Assembly (NCBI GenBank): GCA_030848705.1
Contig: CM061237.1
Coordinates: 77,681,910-77,745,909 of the forward strand
From: Heracleum sosnowskyi
Lineage: Eukaryota > Streptophyta > Magnoliopsida > Apiales > Apiaceae
Length of the DNA stretch: 64,000 bases
Reading direction: 5' to 3'
Made by a program: the position numbers and the translations under genes. Below, one piece after another: positions 24,093 through 34,521 of the stretch (position 1 is its first letter; every line of letters starts with the position of its first letter). The notes under the pieces were generated by a model. That model ran no database searches, was not told where the DNA came from, and saw nothing but the letters and a program-made list of their open reading frames with translations.

Positions 24093-26740
24093 TGTGACGC
24101 CCTCCAAACCCGGGGTACAGATTTGAGGAGTTATCCGACCAACGGAATACTCTTTAACACATGCATAATATATATAAAGACACAAATACCCCTTGACCAA
24201 GACCGCATCCAGATTATGGCAATGAACACAAGCTACTACAATCTTTTATTAATACAATACCAGTTTTATCAGAGTTATTACATCACAACTAAAGTTCAAA
24301 TCTAGATATCTAATCTAGAAAAACAAAACAACAACTACCATGCCAATGACAATGACTCGAGGGGCTCTCCTGGCTGCTGGTGAACTATCGGTCACGCTAT
24401 GCTGACTCATACTCTCGCTTCACTAGAATAGGGTTAGAAAACAACAAGCAAGAGTGAGCCAAAATTGCTCAGCAAACATCAATGAATCATTTCTATCACA
24501 GTTGTAAGGATATGAATTTATGATATCAGAATCAACAATATTTAGCTAACACATGCTTTGTATCAATAACAATTGAAGAAAAGAATTAGAATTTGGCTTA
24601 AACATTTTATTCAAATCAAAGGTTGTGCTGCTGGCCAGCCACGCATCAACCCCGGACTAGCTCACAGCATAGTCCTCTACTGGATCCTAGGCCAAACTGG
24701 GCCTTAAGTTATTCCGACCATAAATATGGCCCGGCCAATTACTGGTCCATTTTAAAAACACATGCCAAATCTATCATAGGGTATAAACCATAACATGCTC
24801 AATAAGATAAACTCAATGTATAATAATTGCAAAAGAGCTTCAACTGCCCAGTATCAAATGAAGATTGAGAAATAATCATGAAGTAATTTCAACGGTACAG
24901 TGTACTCATTCAATAAGGAGATCAATATTGGTAATCGATAATCGATGATCGTAATCAATAGTCAACGATGGAAGTCAAATGATCAATGGTTGTCAATGAT
25001 AATCAAAGGATGATAATCAATAATCAAATGGTGGTAAACAATAATCAAGCGAGTTGGAAATAAGGGTTTCCAATGTAGATCAAATCAAAGAATCAAGAAT
25101 CTCTAAGGAAATGGAATCAGTTGTCCAAATGCGGTTAAAAGATTGATAATTTGAATTGTTCTGGGGATAACGGTATTCAAGTAATCAAGACAATAATAAA
25201 TTTTATCACAAGTAAAGGCACAGATACTTGCCTGGTCTAAGCTGCTGTCGGATCGACTCTGCTCACTCTACCTTTCCCTTTCCCTTTCCCTTGCTCCGGG
25301 AACTCGATTCTATAATTAAACAACTCATCACAATAAGTCTAACTATTCTCGTTCTACTCTCGACACTTATTCAATCAATAATCACATTTAAACAAGTAAC
25401 CGGTTACGTATCGGACGTCCGGAATGATTTACGATATTTAAAACTCGGATATTTGCCCTAGTACGGGCATATACAGACTATAAAACACAACACACAATTA
25501 ATATGAACCATATAGCACTTAAAAATATTTTTAAAACATCATACGAAACTTATTTGAATTTAAGATAAGTCACGATTAATTTTTAAATCCCATATAAACA
25601 TTTAAATGCAATTAAATCAATTAGTAAAATTAATTGACACTTTTTAAATGCCCAAACTATTTTTAAATAAATAAATAGGCTTGAAAATAATTAAACCGAA
25701 TTTTTAATTAATTAAATCTAATTAATAACTAATTTTTAAGAATTAATTGATTAAAAGAAATAACCAATTAATTAATAAATTAATTATTAATTTAAAATAT
25801 TTAAAATAATTAAGTTTAATCAATTGTCGGATTTAAAATAATAAATATAATTTTCCAGAATTTTTCTGATATTAAAATATATTTTTAAAATAAAAATATG
25901 AATTTTTAAAGTTTTTAAACTATTTTCGAATTAATTTTAAAAATAAAATTCAAAAACAGTTTTTAGAAATCGAATTAGGGTTTTGAAGATTGAAACCGGG
26001 TCAAACTTCGGGTAAACGGGTCGGGAAGAACAAATCCGGGTCACTAAGAACAACCCGCCGGAATCTGGGTTTTCCAGAATCCGGTCGGCGTCCGGTGGCT
26101 GGACTTTGCCATTTCCGATCAAAACAAAACCAAACCATAGGGCTTTTGTTCACTTTTTCAAGACAAACACAACCCACATACAAACACATCTTTCCCATGC
26201 CGGAATCGTGCCCAGAATTCGTTCAAAGAACTCGCCGGCGACGACTTCGGCCGGAAACCCGATCTACCTTATTTCTACATGAAACTCAAAGATTAATATA
26301 CCAAAATGAAGCTTATAACTCATACAATCAAAGCCCTCTACCAAAAACAATGTCAGATCATTCATATGAACGGACTATTCAAAAGAAGAATTCGGGTCAA
26401 AACCCGAAAATCAAACCCATCAAAATCGAACATAAACATGAAATTAAAGCATGGATTCTTGCTAATTAGAACCCTAGGAACATGTTAGAAGCAACCAATT
26501 GAACGGAGAATCAACAGAATGAAAATCCCCAAATCGGGTATGAACCCTAATTTTAATTCGAATATAAAAAAATTCATAACAAATCGAAAAATTACCAGAT
26601 TATGATGAGGTTGGAAGATTCTGAAACTAGAGATCAAGAGCTTTGATTTGAGTACTTGAACTTTGATTTCTGAAATCAATAACACCTTGAACGAATGGAT
26701 TGAAGATTCAAGAACACGAAGAACACGTTTCGGGAATTTT
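24093..26740 (-). repeat. LTR of a gypsy family, minus orientation, truncated on the right
   Basis: It begins TGTGACGCCCTCC followed by AAACCCGGGG, the inverse of the end of the solo LTR at 10270 (GGGAGGGCGTCACA), so sense is on the minus strand. AACAAGCAAGAGTGAGCC (24441-24458) parallels the AATAGCAAGAGTGAGC block of the Tekay LTR at 50790. GC-rich Gly/Pro-like sequence at 26000-26260 parallels 7650-7725 of the solo LTR. Internal simple repeats include degenerate AATCAATGAT units (24925-25045) and (TTTCCC)n at about 25269-25291. No terminal CA plus AAATT was found on the right; the Tat LTR appears to start instead. Confidence 0.6.
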
Positions 26741-26759
26741 TACTTTTTGATTATACGCA

Positions 26760-27290
26760 ATGCAGATTATGAAGGTGTTGTGGATTAAAAAACGTACTTG
26801 TGAATTTAATTCTAGGATTAATGAGCTTCGAGCTTTAATGGTTGCACTCGTGTTTCCGGACTAAATTGGTCCTCACAAGATGCCTACGTATCTCAATTAA
26901 TGTTGAGAATCAAGCCAAAGACGTAGTTCTGATTGTAGGATCAGGGACCTTATATAGGCGTCTGGAGCCTAGTATTTATGGTATTGTTTGGGAGACTTAG
27001 CGAATAAGTCTTCTTTTTGATATTGGATAAACATTGTATTTCTTGCTAGAGAATTCGTTTCCTTGTCGATAAAGGCTATGACTCATTAATTGCCTTTAAT
27101 TGGGATTCTGGATCCTTCTTTGACCGATTTGCCATAATTTGGACACTTTTCATGAGCTATATATTTTCCCTATTCATTAATTACGAAATTAATGAATAAT
27201 TAGGGTGCCGGTCCTTAAATACCGGCCTTCTAATTGAATCAGCAATTATATTTCTATAATTACTTTTCTATCCATATTATTTGCCCCCAA
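26760..27290 (-). repeat. 3' LTR of the Tat element (boundaries approximate)
   Basis: On the minus strand CCTATATAAG (around 26950-26959) is a good TATA box, followed downstream by ATTGAGATACGTAGGCAT (about 26881-26898), a phrase typical of Tat-type LTRs. A polypurine-like AAGTTGGGGGC lies at about 27284-27294 on the minus strand, just 5' of the LTR. No TG or CA could be fixed exactly, and there is no second LTR in the window to compare. Confidence 0.5.
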
Positions 27291-27480
27291 CTTCTAGGAA
27301 AATCTCTTTAAGATTATCGTAGAAGTTAGTTTATTCGGGAGTTACGAAATTTTCTTCTGTATTGTGGCTTGGTTTGACGAACATATAGTTCTAAATCCAT
27401 TTTGTAATTTCCAAAACAGAAATCGGGATTTTTCATCAATTCCATAGGAGATAAATCAATTTTTGATTTTTCAGTTCATT

Positions 27481-27812
27481 TTCGACCAGGATCCTGGTCG
27501 AATTCGACCTCACCTTTGGGTCCTGGTCGAACTTCTTCGACCAGGTTTCTGGTCGAAATTTGCTTCCATTTTGCCTCCTTGTCGAATGCTTTCGACCAGG
27601 TTTCTAGTCAAATAAAAGCCTCATTTTCCCTCCTAGTCGAATGATCTCGATCAGGATTGTGGTCGAAATTGACTTTAATTTCGCCTCCTGGTCGAATGAT
27701 TTCGACCAGGATTGTGGTCGAATATAACTTCAATTTTGGTTCCTGGTCGAATGATTTCGACCAGGATTGTGGTCGAACATGACTTCAATTTTGGTGCCTG
27801 GTCGAATGATTT
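27481..27812. repeat. Tat 3' UTR hairpin minisatellite (left block)
   Basis: Units of roughly 60 bp repeat. Each has TTCGACCA-GGATTG-TGGTCGAA (8-bp stem, 6-base loop), about 20 bases such as CATGACTTCAATTTTGG, then CCTGGTCGAA-TGAT-TTCGACCAGG (10-bp stem, 4-base loop) leading into the next unit. Outer units have drifted, while the last three are nearly identical. B1 interrupts the array; it continues at 38843. Confidence 0.85.
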
Positions 27813-28433
27813 TGTTAGATCAGAATTCAATGATCGTCAGAAGCTAGACTCAACTGATCAGGATTGCTGACGTCATCAGTATTGCATGGTCATCAGTATT
27901 TGATCAAGCGTCAGTATCTTATTGATCATCAGGATTCCTACTCAGACTATGATCAGGATTGATCATCAGAACTTGAAGCTGATCAGGATTCCTACTTCGA
28001 GTTATATTTGGAGTCTAGATAAACATGGAAGTTTGTTCCTGGTTTGTAGAATGCAGCTATCGATTAAAGATATGTTTCTATCTTTGTTATGATTAGGACT
28101 TATCTTGTTATTGATAGAGAAGCTGTGTGCACTATATAAACACAGTTTTGGTTTCGATTTATGTACTCATCAGAGAGAGAGAATTATTCATTCGAGAGAG
28201 AACATAATCGGAGAGAAGCTCTTAAGAACAGAATTTCTTGAGAGAGTTTTTGTAAGCTAGCAGCTCTTAAGAACATCAGAATTTCTTAAGAGAGTTTGTA
28301 ACAGTTTTATATCAAAGTTAATAAAGCTGTTATTGTTATTGTTATTGATCTTTCATATTTGTGTTATATAAAGTCGAGAATCTTATACAATTGTATTCAA
28401 CCCCCTTCTACAATTGTTATTTACTGGGCAACA
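27813..28433 (+). repeat. 5' LTR of B1
   Basis: Runs from TGTTAGATCAGAATTC to TTTACTGGGCAACA. It holds about ten TCAGGATT/TCAGTATT motifs in U3 (27850-28010). The R region has two near-copies of AGCTCTTAAGAACA followed by AGAATTTCTT, AATAAA at 28320-28325, and the conserved TTGTATTCAACCCCCTTC near the end. Confidence 0.95.
28131..28141 (+). promoter_or_regulatory. TATA box of B1 5' LTR
   Basis: ACTATATAAAC is followed about 30 bp on by TGTACTCATCAGAGAGAG, a likely start of the genomic RNA. The same site is at 38540-38550 in the 3' LTR. Confidence 0.7.
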
Positions 28434-28435
28434 AT

Positions 28436-28447
28436 TGGTATCAGAGC
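28436..28447 (+). other. Primer-binding site, initiator tRNA-Met (B1)
   Basis: TGGTATCAGAGC starts two bases after the LTR end. Confidence 0.93.
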
Positions 28448-28483
28448 AAACTGATTTAATTCTGAATCAGATACGATCTAAAG

Positions 28484-30796
28484 ATGTCGACAACCAAGTA
28501 TGAAAGCATGAAGATTCCCATCTTGAAGATATCAGAATATCCCACATGGAGGGTAAAGATGCTGATGTACCTGGAGGCTATGGATCCTGACAATCTGGAC
28601 AGGATTCGTGATGGACCATATATACCAACAAAGTTCGTAGAACGAACAGATACTGTACCAGAACATTATGTGGTCAAAGCTAAATCTGAATGGACTCCAG
28701 AAGAAAAAGCTCATGTACTCAGAGAACCAAAGATAAAGAATATCTTGCACAATGGTCTTGATGTTGTTATGTCAAACAGAGTGATTGCATGCAAGTCTTC
28801 AAAAGAAATCTGGGATACTTTGGAAACTCAGTGCCAGGGATCTGCATCTGTCAAGAAAAACAGAAGGGCTCTATTGATTCAAGAATATGAACAATTCGAT
28901 GCAAGACCTGAAGAGAGCCTGACTGATCTATATGATAGATTCCTGACACTATTGAACAGCTTATCCTTAGTTGACAAAGTATATGAAACTGAAGATTCAA
29001 ACACCAAATTTCTTAGAGCTTTACCTGAAGAATGGGATACTCAGACCTCAATCATTAGACACCAGTACGATCTGAACATTGTGTCTCTTGATGAGATCTA
29101 TGGGATGCTAAGAACTCATGATCTTGAAGTTCAACAGAGAAAGAACAAGAAAAGCAGCAAGGCAAAGTCAATTGCTTTGAATGTAGAAGCAAAATCAAAA
29201 GGGAAAGCTATGGAGGTCTCTAGAAGGAAAGCAAGAGTAGCTGAGTCAGATCCTGACGACTCTTCATCAGATACTGATGGCAATCCTGATGCCAATACTG
29301 GTGATGAATCTTCTGATTCAGACATGGAAGAGATGGTTGCTATGATTGTCAGAAACTTCAGAAGGATGAAGTTCAGGAAGAATAGAAGACAAGGCAACTT
29401 TCAGAAAAAGACCTTCAAAGCAGACAAAGACAAGTATATCAAGAAGGACAGCAAGGGTAGCAAATTTGACAAGTCAAAGGTTAGATGCTACAAGTGTAAT
29501 GGTATGGGTCACTTTGCTTCTGAATGCAACAAGACAAAGGCACTCATCACATCAAGCAAGGATTGGATGGACTCTTCCTCAGAATCTGATACTGAGGTAG
29601 TCAACTATGCGTTAATGGCCAATGCTGATGTAACTGCTGCTCCTGATGATAAGGTACTAAATACTATCTTTGATTTTGATACTGATAATGCTTCTGAGTT
29701 AAGACGTTTTCTAAAGTCATTACATATTAGCTTTAGAAGTCAAACTGCTGAGAATACTAGAATCTTATCTGAGATGTCTGACCTTAGAAAAAGGAATGAG
29801 ATATTAGAAGCTGAATTTTCTCGTATGCAAGAAGTACAAAAAGAATGTGATAATGCTAAACACATGCACTTAGAGATGACATCTAAATGTACTTCCCTTG
29901 AAAAAGAACTTGAATTTGCTAATGAGAAAATCAGAACCTGGACAGACTCTGGTAGGAAATTTCATGAGATTAATACCTCTAAGAATTGGAAAGAGTGTCT
30001 AGGATATAAGTCAGATGAAGATAAGAAATTAGCAGAGAAAATTGTCATTGATGAGACAGTCAGTCCAAAGACCTATAGACATGTTTTAGACTCAACCAAA
30101 TCTAATATTACTCCTGTTAATTTTGTTTTTGGTAAGGATTCCAATTCTACTTTTGAAAAGGGATCTTCTTCTACTCAAGGAATTAAAATTATAAAGTCTA
30201 AACCTGTCATGAACAAAGTCACTAAGAATGTAGGTCTATTGTCTCAGAAACAGCTTAAGGAGAAAATCTGTAAGGTTACAGATAAGAAAAAGGAAGCTAC
30301 TGTTAAGAGAAACAGGAATGGTAAAGTTGGGATCAATAAAGAGAATGGTTATAAATATATCCCAAATGCACCTAGAAAGTGTTGTTTTAACTGTGGTAAC
30401 TCTAATCATCTTGCTATTGATTGTAAAAAGAGTAAGAAGAAAATTGCTGAAATTCCTAAGTCTGATGTTAGGAATAGATCAGTATTTTACAAACCACAAA
30501 ATTCCTGTTTTCATTGTGGTAGTCTATGGCATTCTATTTATACATGTAAAGAGTATCATGATTTGTACTATAATTTTTATGATCCATTGCCTAAGTTTGA
30601 AAGTAGTACAAAGTCTGATAGAACTGAAAATGTCATAATGAAGCATGCTTTTGTTAATACTGATACTGACAAAGCAAATCCTGATGGAGTAAATCCTGTC
30701 AGGACTGCTAAAGTCAAAAAGTCTTCTGCTGTTAAATTTAATAAAATGCATGAACAAGGAATCCAACAAGTGTGGGTTCCTAAACATTCTGACTAG
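28484..30796 (+). CDS. gag: Gag polyprotein of B1
   Basis: An intact 770-residue structural protein. The ATG follows the primer site by 36 bp. The N-terminal copia gag domain (residues about 1-230) contains [23 protein letters not shown] and [10 protein letters not shown]. An acidic Ser/Asp segment (about 255-285) includes NPD/DPDD read from the family-B DNA motif. Zinc knuckles are [14 protein letters not shown] (near residue 338), [14 protein letters not shown] (near 635) and a third, [14 protein letters not shown] (near 670), which element A lacks. A coiled-coil-like stretch lies at about 405-500. It ends WVPKHSD, TAG at 30794-30796. The pol frame (+1) is already open from 30750, so the two genes overlap. 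Confidence 0.93.
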   Translation: MSTTKYESMKIPILKISEYPTWRVKMLMYLEAMDPDNLDRIRDGPYIPTKFVERTDTVPEHYVVKAKSEWTPEEKAHVLREPKIKNILHNGLDVVMSNRVIACKSSKEIWDTLETQCQGSASVKKNRRALLIQEYEQFDARPEESLTDLYDRFLTLLNSLSLVDKVYETEDSNTKFLRALPEEWDTQTSIIRHQYDLNIVSLDEIYGMLRTHDLEVQQRKNKKSSKAKSIALNVEAKSKGKAMEVSRRKARVAESDPDDSSSDTDGNPDANTGDESSDSDMEEMVAMIVRNFRRMKFRKNRRQGNFQKKTFKADKDKYIKKDSKGSKFDKSKVRCYKCNGMGHFASECNKTKALITSSKDWMDSSSESDTEVVNYALMANADVTAAPDDKVLNTIFDFDTDNASELRRFLKSLHISFRSQTAENTRILSEMSDLRKRNEILEAEFSRMQEVQKECDNAKHMHLEMTSKCTSLEKELEFANEKIRTWTDSGRKFHEINTSKNWKECLGYKSDEDKKLAEKIVIDETVSPKTYRHVLDSTKSNITPVNFVFGKDSNSTFEKGSSSTQGIKIIKSKPVMNKVTKNVGLLSQKQLKEKICKVTDKKKEATVKRNRNGKVGINKENGYKYIPNAPRKCCFNCGNSNHLAIDCKKSKKKIAEIPKSDVRNRSVFYKPQNSCFHCGSLWHSIYTCKEYHDLYYNFYDPLPKFESSTKSDRTENVIMKHAFVNTDTDKANPDGVNPVRTAKVKKSSAVKFNKMHEQGIQQVWVPKHSD

Positions 30797-30809
30797 TGTT
30801 TCTATTCTG

Positions 30810-33800
30810 ATGCAGGGTAAAAAGAAAAATGTGTTAGTCATGGATAGTGGATGTTCTGTGCACATGACTGGAAACAAAGCCCTGTTATCAGAATATGAGG
30901 AAAAAGCTGGCCCAACTGTGTCTTATGGAGATGGCAACATTGGACAAACCTTGGGATATGGCAATATAATCATTGGAAATGTCATCATTGAAAAAGTAGC
31001 TCTAGTGAAGGGACTAAAACACAACTTGTTGAGTATTAGTCAAATCACTGACAGAGGTTATCATGTCAATTTCTATTCCACACATTGTGAAGTAGTCAGT
31101 AAAGCAATAGGGAAGATAGCACTAACTGGCTACAGACATGGTAACATATATGAAGCCAACATTCTCTCAGATACTGATGGCTCCCCTACATGTTTCATCA
31201 GTAAAGCTTCAGTAGATGAAAGTTGGAATTGGCACAAGAAGCTTTCTCATCTCAACTTCAGCAACATCAATGAGTTGGTTAAGAAAGAGTTAGTAAGAGG
31301 ATTACCTAATGTCGTATATACACCTGATGGACTCTGTGATGCATGTCAAAAAGCAAAACAAAGAAGGACATCATTCCAGAGTAAATCAGAATCCTCTATT
31401 GAAGAACCATATCACATGCTACATCTTGATCTGTTTGGTCCAGTCAACATCATGTCCATCAGTAAGAAAAGGTACACTCTTGTAATTGTTGATGAATATT
31501 CTAGATTCACCTGGGTGTATTTTCTGCACAGAAAAGATGAAACTCCTGAAGTTCTGTTGGATCATGTGAGGATGATTGAGACAACCACAAAGTACAAAGT
31601 CAAGATTCTGAGAAGTGATAATGGTACTGAATTTAAGAATTCAAAGATGGAAGAGTTCTGCAAATACAAAGGAATCATTCAACAATTCTCTGCTCCTGGC
31701 ACACCTCAGCAAAATGGAGTAGTAGAAAGGAAGAATAGAACTCTTATTGAAGCTGGCAGAACTATGTTAGAAGAAGCTAAATTACCTACATATTTCTGGG
31801 CAGAAGCAGTCAACACAGCATGCTATACACAAAATCTTACATTGATAAACAGGCATGGTGTCACTCCTTATCAGTCTCTCAAAGAGAAGAAGCCAAGTCT
31901 GAAGCATCTGCATGTGTTTGGCTGTAAATGTTTTGTTCTCAGAACTCATCCTGAACAGCTAGGGAAATTTGAAACAAAGGCTGATGAAGGAATATTCATA
32001 GGCTATCCTACATCAAGAGCCTTCAGAGTTTTTAATTTGAGAACAAGAACTGTCATGGAGTCAATTCATGTATCTTTTGATGATAAGAAGATAACTGGAA
32101 TCATTGAAGACTCGCATGATAGATTGTTATTTGAAAATGAAGCTTCCAAGGAACCTGAAGAAAGTGAATCAGAAGCTGTCCATTCATCCAGTACTGACGG
32201 GTCACCAAATCCTGATGACTCACCAGGTACTGATGGTGCTAATACTAATGATGCAAACAACAGTAATACAACTAGTAGTGCTAATGTTGAGGGGGAGCAA
32301 CGGCATTCAACTACAAGTTCAGAGTCAACTCAATCATCAGGACAGAATTCTTCAGATACTGATTCAAGTGATGATCCTGACAACACATCAGGACGTCATA
32401 GCAATAATTTAGGGAGAGCTTCAAATCAATCAAATTCTTTCAATCAAGATAACACCAATCCAGGGGGAGCATCTACTTCAAGAAACAATTTGACACCAGC
32501 AAGGAAATGGACAAAAGATCATACTCCTGATTTGATAATTGGAGATCCTGAAGCAGGTGTTCAAACAAGAAGTGCAACTCAGAATGAATGTTTATACAAT
32601 AACTTTCTGTCCAAGGAGGAGCCTAAGAAAGTTGAAGATGCACTTAAAGATGCTGATTGGGTTACTGCAATGCAAGAAGAAATGAATGAATTTGAAAGGA
32701 ATGAAGTCTGGAAACTGGTACCAAGACCAAAGAATAGATCAATAGTTGGTACAAAGTGGATTTTCAAGAACAAGACTGATTCTGATGGAGTCATTATCAG
32801 AAATAAAGCTAGACTAGTTGCAAAGGGGTATTCCCAACAAGAGGGAATTGACTATGATGAAACTTTTGCTCCTGTTGCAAGACTAGAAGCCATCAGGATA
32901 TTTCTTGCTTATGCAGCACATAAGAAATTCAAGGTTTTCCAGATGGATGTTAAAAGTGCTTTCTTAAATGGTGAACTGGAGGAAGAAGTTTATGTTGAAC
33001 AACCTCCTGGTTTCATTGATCCTACATATCCAGATCATGTCTACAGACTGGATAAGGCACTTTATGGACTAAAGCAAGCTCCAAGAGCATGGTATGAAAC
33101 CTTAGCTCAATTCTTACTGGAAAGTGGATTCAAAAGAGGTGCAATTGATAAAACTCTATTTTATTTGAATCATGGTAAGGAGTTGCTGTTAGTTCAGATT
33201 TATGTTGATGATATCATTTTTGGGTCAACAAACAATAAGCTGTGTGAAAAGTTTTCCAAGCTTATGCAGTCAAGATATCAAATGAGCATGATGGGAGAAA
33301 TGAGTTACTTTCTGGGTCTTCAAGTTAAACAGACTGATGAAGGGATTTTTATTAATCAGTCTAAATACACAAGGAATTTATTGACAAGGTTTAACATGCA
33401 AGACAGTACTCCTGCTTCCACTCCCATAGCTACAGCTACCAAACTTGATCCTGATCAAGGTGAAGAGGTAGATGTAACTCACTACAGAGGAATGATTGGC
33501 TCTTTATTGTATCTCACTGCCAGTAGACCAGATATCATGTTTGCAACCTGTCTATGTGCAAGATTTCAAGCAAAACCTAGAGAACCACATCTGATTGCAG
33601 TCAAAAGAATTTTCAGATATCTCAAAGGCACTCCTTCACTTGGCCTTTGGTATGCAAGGGAATCAGATTTTGGGTTGTGTGGTTATTCAGATGCTGATTT
33701 TGCAGGATGCAAAATAGACAGGAAAAGTACTTCAGGAAGTTGTCAGTTTTTGGGTGGAAGACTAGTTTCATGGTTCAGTAAAAAGCAGAAATCTATTTCC

Positions 33801-34148
33801 ACTTCAACTGCAGAAGCTGAGTACATTGCTGCAGGAAGTTGTTGTGCTCAGATAATGTGGATGAGAAATCAGTTGTTAGATTATGGCCTGTCATACTCAA
33901 AAATCCCTATTTATTGTGATAACCAAAGTGCTATTGCAATGACAGGAAATCCAGTTCAGCATTCTCTTACTAAACACATAAGTATCAGATATCACTTTAT
34001 AAGAGAACAGGTTCTGGAAGGAACAATTGAACTTCACTTTGTTCCTACTGATCAACAACTAGCTGATATATTCACCAAGCCACTGCCTGAAGCTACTTTC
34101 AATAAGTTGGTGAATGAACTTGGAATGATGAATTTTGAGAATTTCTGA
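30810..34148 (+). CDS. pol: Pol polyprotein of B1
   Basis: An intact frame of about 1112 residues from ATG 30810, 13 bases after the gag stop; the frame is open back to 30750. Protease: [12 protein letters not shown] at residue 10. GAG-pre-integrase: [10 protein letters not shown]. Integrase: [18 protein letters not shown] (near 268) and [21 protein letters not shown] low-complexity Ser/Asp/Asn spacer (about 430-570) is rich in the family-B motif. Reverse transcriptase from about 610: [27 protein letters not shown], catalytic YVDD at residues 798-801 (33201-33212). RNase [37 protein letters not shown], ending [20 protein letters not shown]. Every catalytic motif looked for is present. How pol is expressed from a +1 frame is not shown; frameshifting, reinitiation at 30810, or splicing to the TGCAG at 30811-30815 are all possible. 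Confidence 0.93.
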   Translation: MQGKKKNVLVMDSGCSVHMTGNKALLSEYEEKAGPTVSYGDGNIGQTLGYGNIIIGNVIIEKVALVKGLKHNLLSISQITDRGYHVNFYSTHCEVVSKAIGKIALTGYRHGNIYEANILSDTDGSPTCFISKASVDESWNWHKKLSHLNFSNINELVKKELVRGLPNVVYTPDGLCDACQKAKQRRTSFQSKSESSIEEPYHMLHLDLFGPVNIMSISKKRYTLVIVDEYSRFTWVYFLHRKDETPEVLLDHVRMIETTTKYKVKILRSDNGTEFKNSKMEEFCKYKGIIQQFSAPGTPQQNGVVERKNRTLIEAGRTMLEEAKLPTYFWAEAVNTACYTQNLTLINRHGVTPYQSLKEKKPSLKHLHVFGCKCFVLRTHPEQLGKFETKADEGIFIGYPTSRAFRVFNLRTRTVMESIHVSFDDKKITGIIEDSHDRLLFENEASKEPEESESEAVHSSSTDGSPNPDDSPGTDGANTNDANNSNTTSSANVEGEQRHSTTSSESTQSSGQNSSDTDSSDDPDNTSGRHSNNLGRASNQSNSFNQDNTNPGGASTSRNNLTPARKWTKDHTPDLIIGDPEAGVQTRSATQNECLYNNFLSKEEPKKVEDALKDADWVTAMQEEMNEFERNEVWKLVPRPKNRSIVGTKWIFKNKTDSDGVIIRNKARLVAKGYSQQEGIDYDETFAPVARLEAIRIFLAYAAHKKFKVFQMDVKSAFLNGELEEEVYVEQPPGFIDPTYPDHVYRLDKALYGLKQAPRAWYETLAQFLLESGFKRGAIDKTLFYLNHGKELLLVQIYVDDIIFGSTNNKLCEKFSKLMQSRYQMSMMGEMSYFLGLQVKQTDEGIFINQSKYTRNLLTRFNMQDSTPASTPIATATKLDPDQGEEVDVTHYRGMIGSLLYLTASRPDIMFATCLCARFQAKPREPHLIAVKRIFRYLKGTPSLGLWYARESDFGLCGYSDADFAGCKIDRKSTSGSCQFLGGRLVSWFSKKQKSISTSTAEAEYIAAGSCCAQIMWMRNQLLDYGLSYSKIPIYCDNQSAIAMTGNPVQHSLTKHISIRYHFIREQVLEGTIELHFVPTDQQLADIFTKPLPEATFNKLVNELGMMNFENF

Positions 34149-34521
34149 GGAAAAGCTACAGAGAGGAAATCCTGATAACTGTCAAATCCTGATGGTTATT
34201 CAGAAAGGTATGTATCTTTGATCAAATCCTGATAGGATGGAATCCTGACAGGAAGTCCACTGGTCAAATCCTGATGCTCAGATGTTTGAAGCTGGTATGA
34301 AAACCAGAGGTTCTATGCTAATTTGTCATCAACACTCCTGGTAAACTCTGGACAATTAGATTATTACTTAGTCTTTGATTAAGTTTTCAGTCTTAATTAT
34401 CAATTTCAATTTCATTATTAACAGAGTTTATTATTTATCATCTCTATATCACTTTGAGTGTTACTAACAAATTTTGCAGGCAAGTACAGGAAGCAAACAA
34501 TTGAGACTACTTTCTAATGCT
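34149..34521 (+). other. B1 spacer between pol and 3' ORF, partly unlike B2
   Basis: 34149-34285 matches the B2 spacer (minus strand, 50152 downwards) and carries five ATCCTGAT/ATCCTGAC motifs. From about 34285 to 34505 the sequence has no match in B2 and ends with a pyrimidine-rich AACAAATTTTGCAG (34466-34479), a plausible 3' splice site. Homology to B2 resumes at TTTCTAATGCTATG (about 34511). The B2 leader and its first roughly 280 codons are missing. Confidence 0.65.

Noticed and set aside
25990..26469. Arg/Pro-rich frame of about 159 codons
   Set aside because: It lies in the GC-rich leader part of an LTR, on the strand opposite to LTR sense, with no recognisable motif.
27481..27812. CRISPR-like array (palindromic repeat with spacers)
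   Set aside because: The spacers repeat too (CATGACTTCAATTTTGG), and the context is a Tat retroelement 3' UTR.
28210..28300. Heat-shock elements in the B1 LTR (AGAATTTCTT repeats)
   Set aside because: GAA and TTC are not at the canonical 2-base spacing over three units. Recorded only as a direct repeat.
32104..32412. Met/Leu/Ile-rich frame overlapping pol spacer (and its twin at 63716-63994)
   Set aside because: It is a shadow of the Ser/Asp-rich pol spacer in another frame; composition follows from TCATCAGGA-type repeats.
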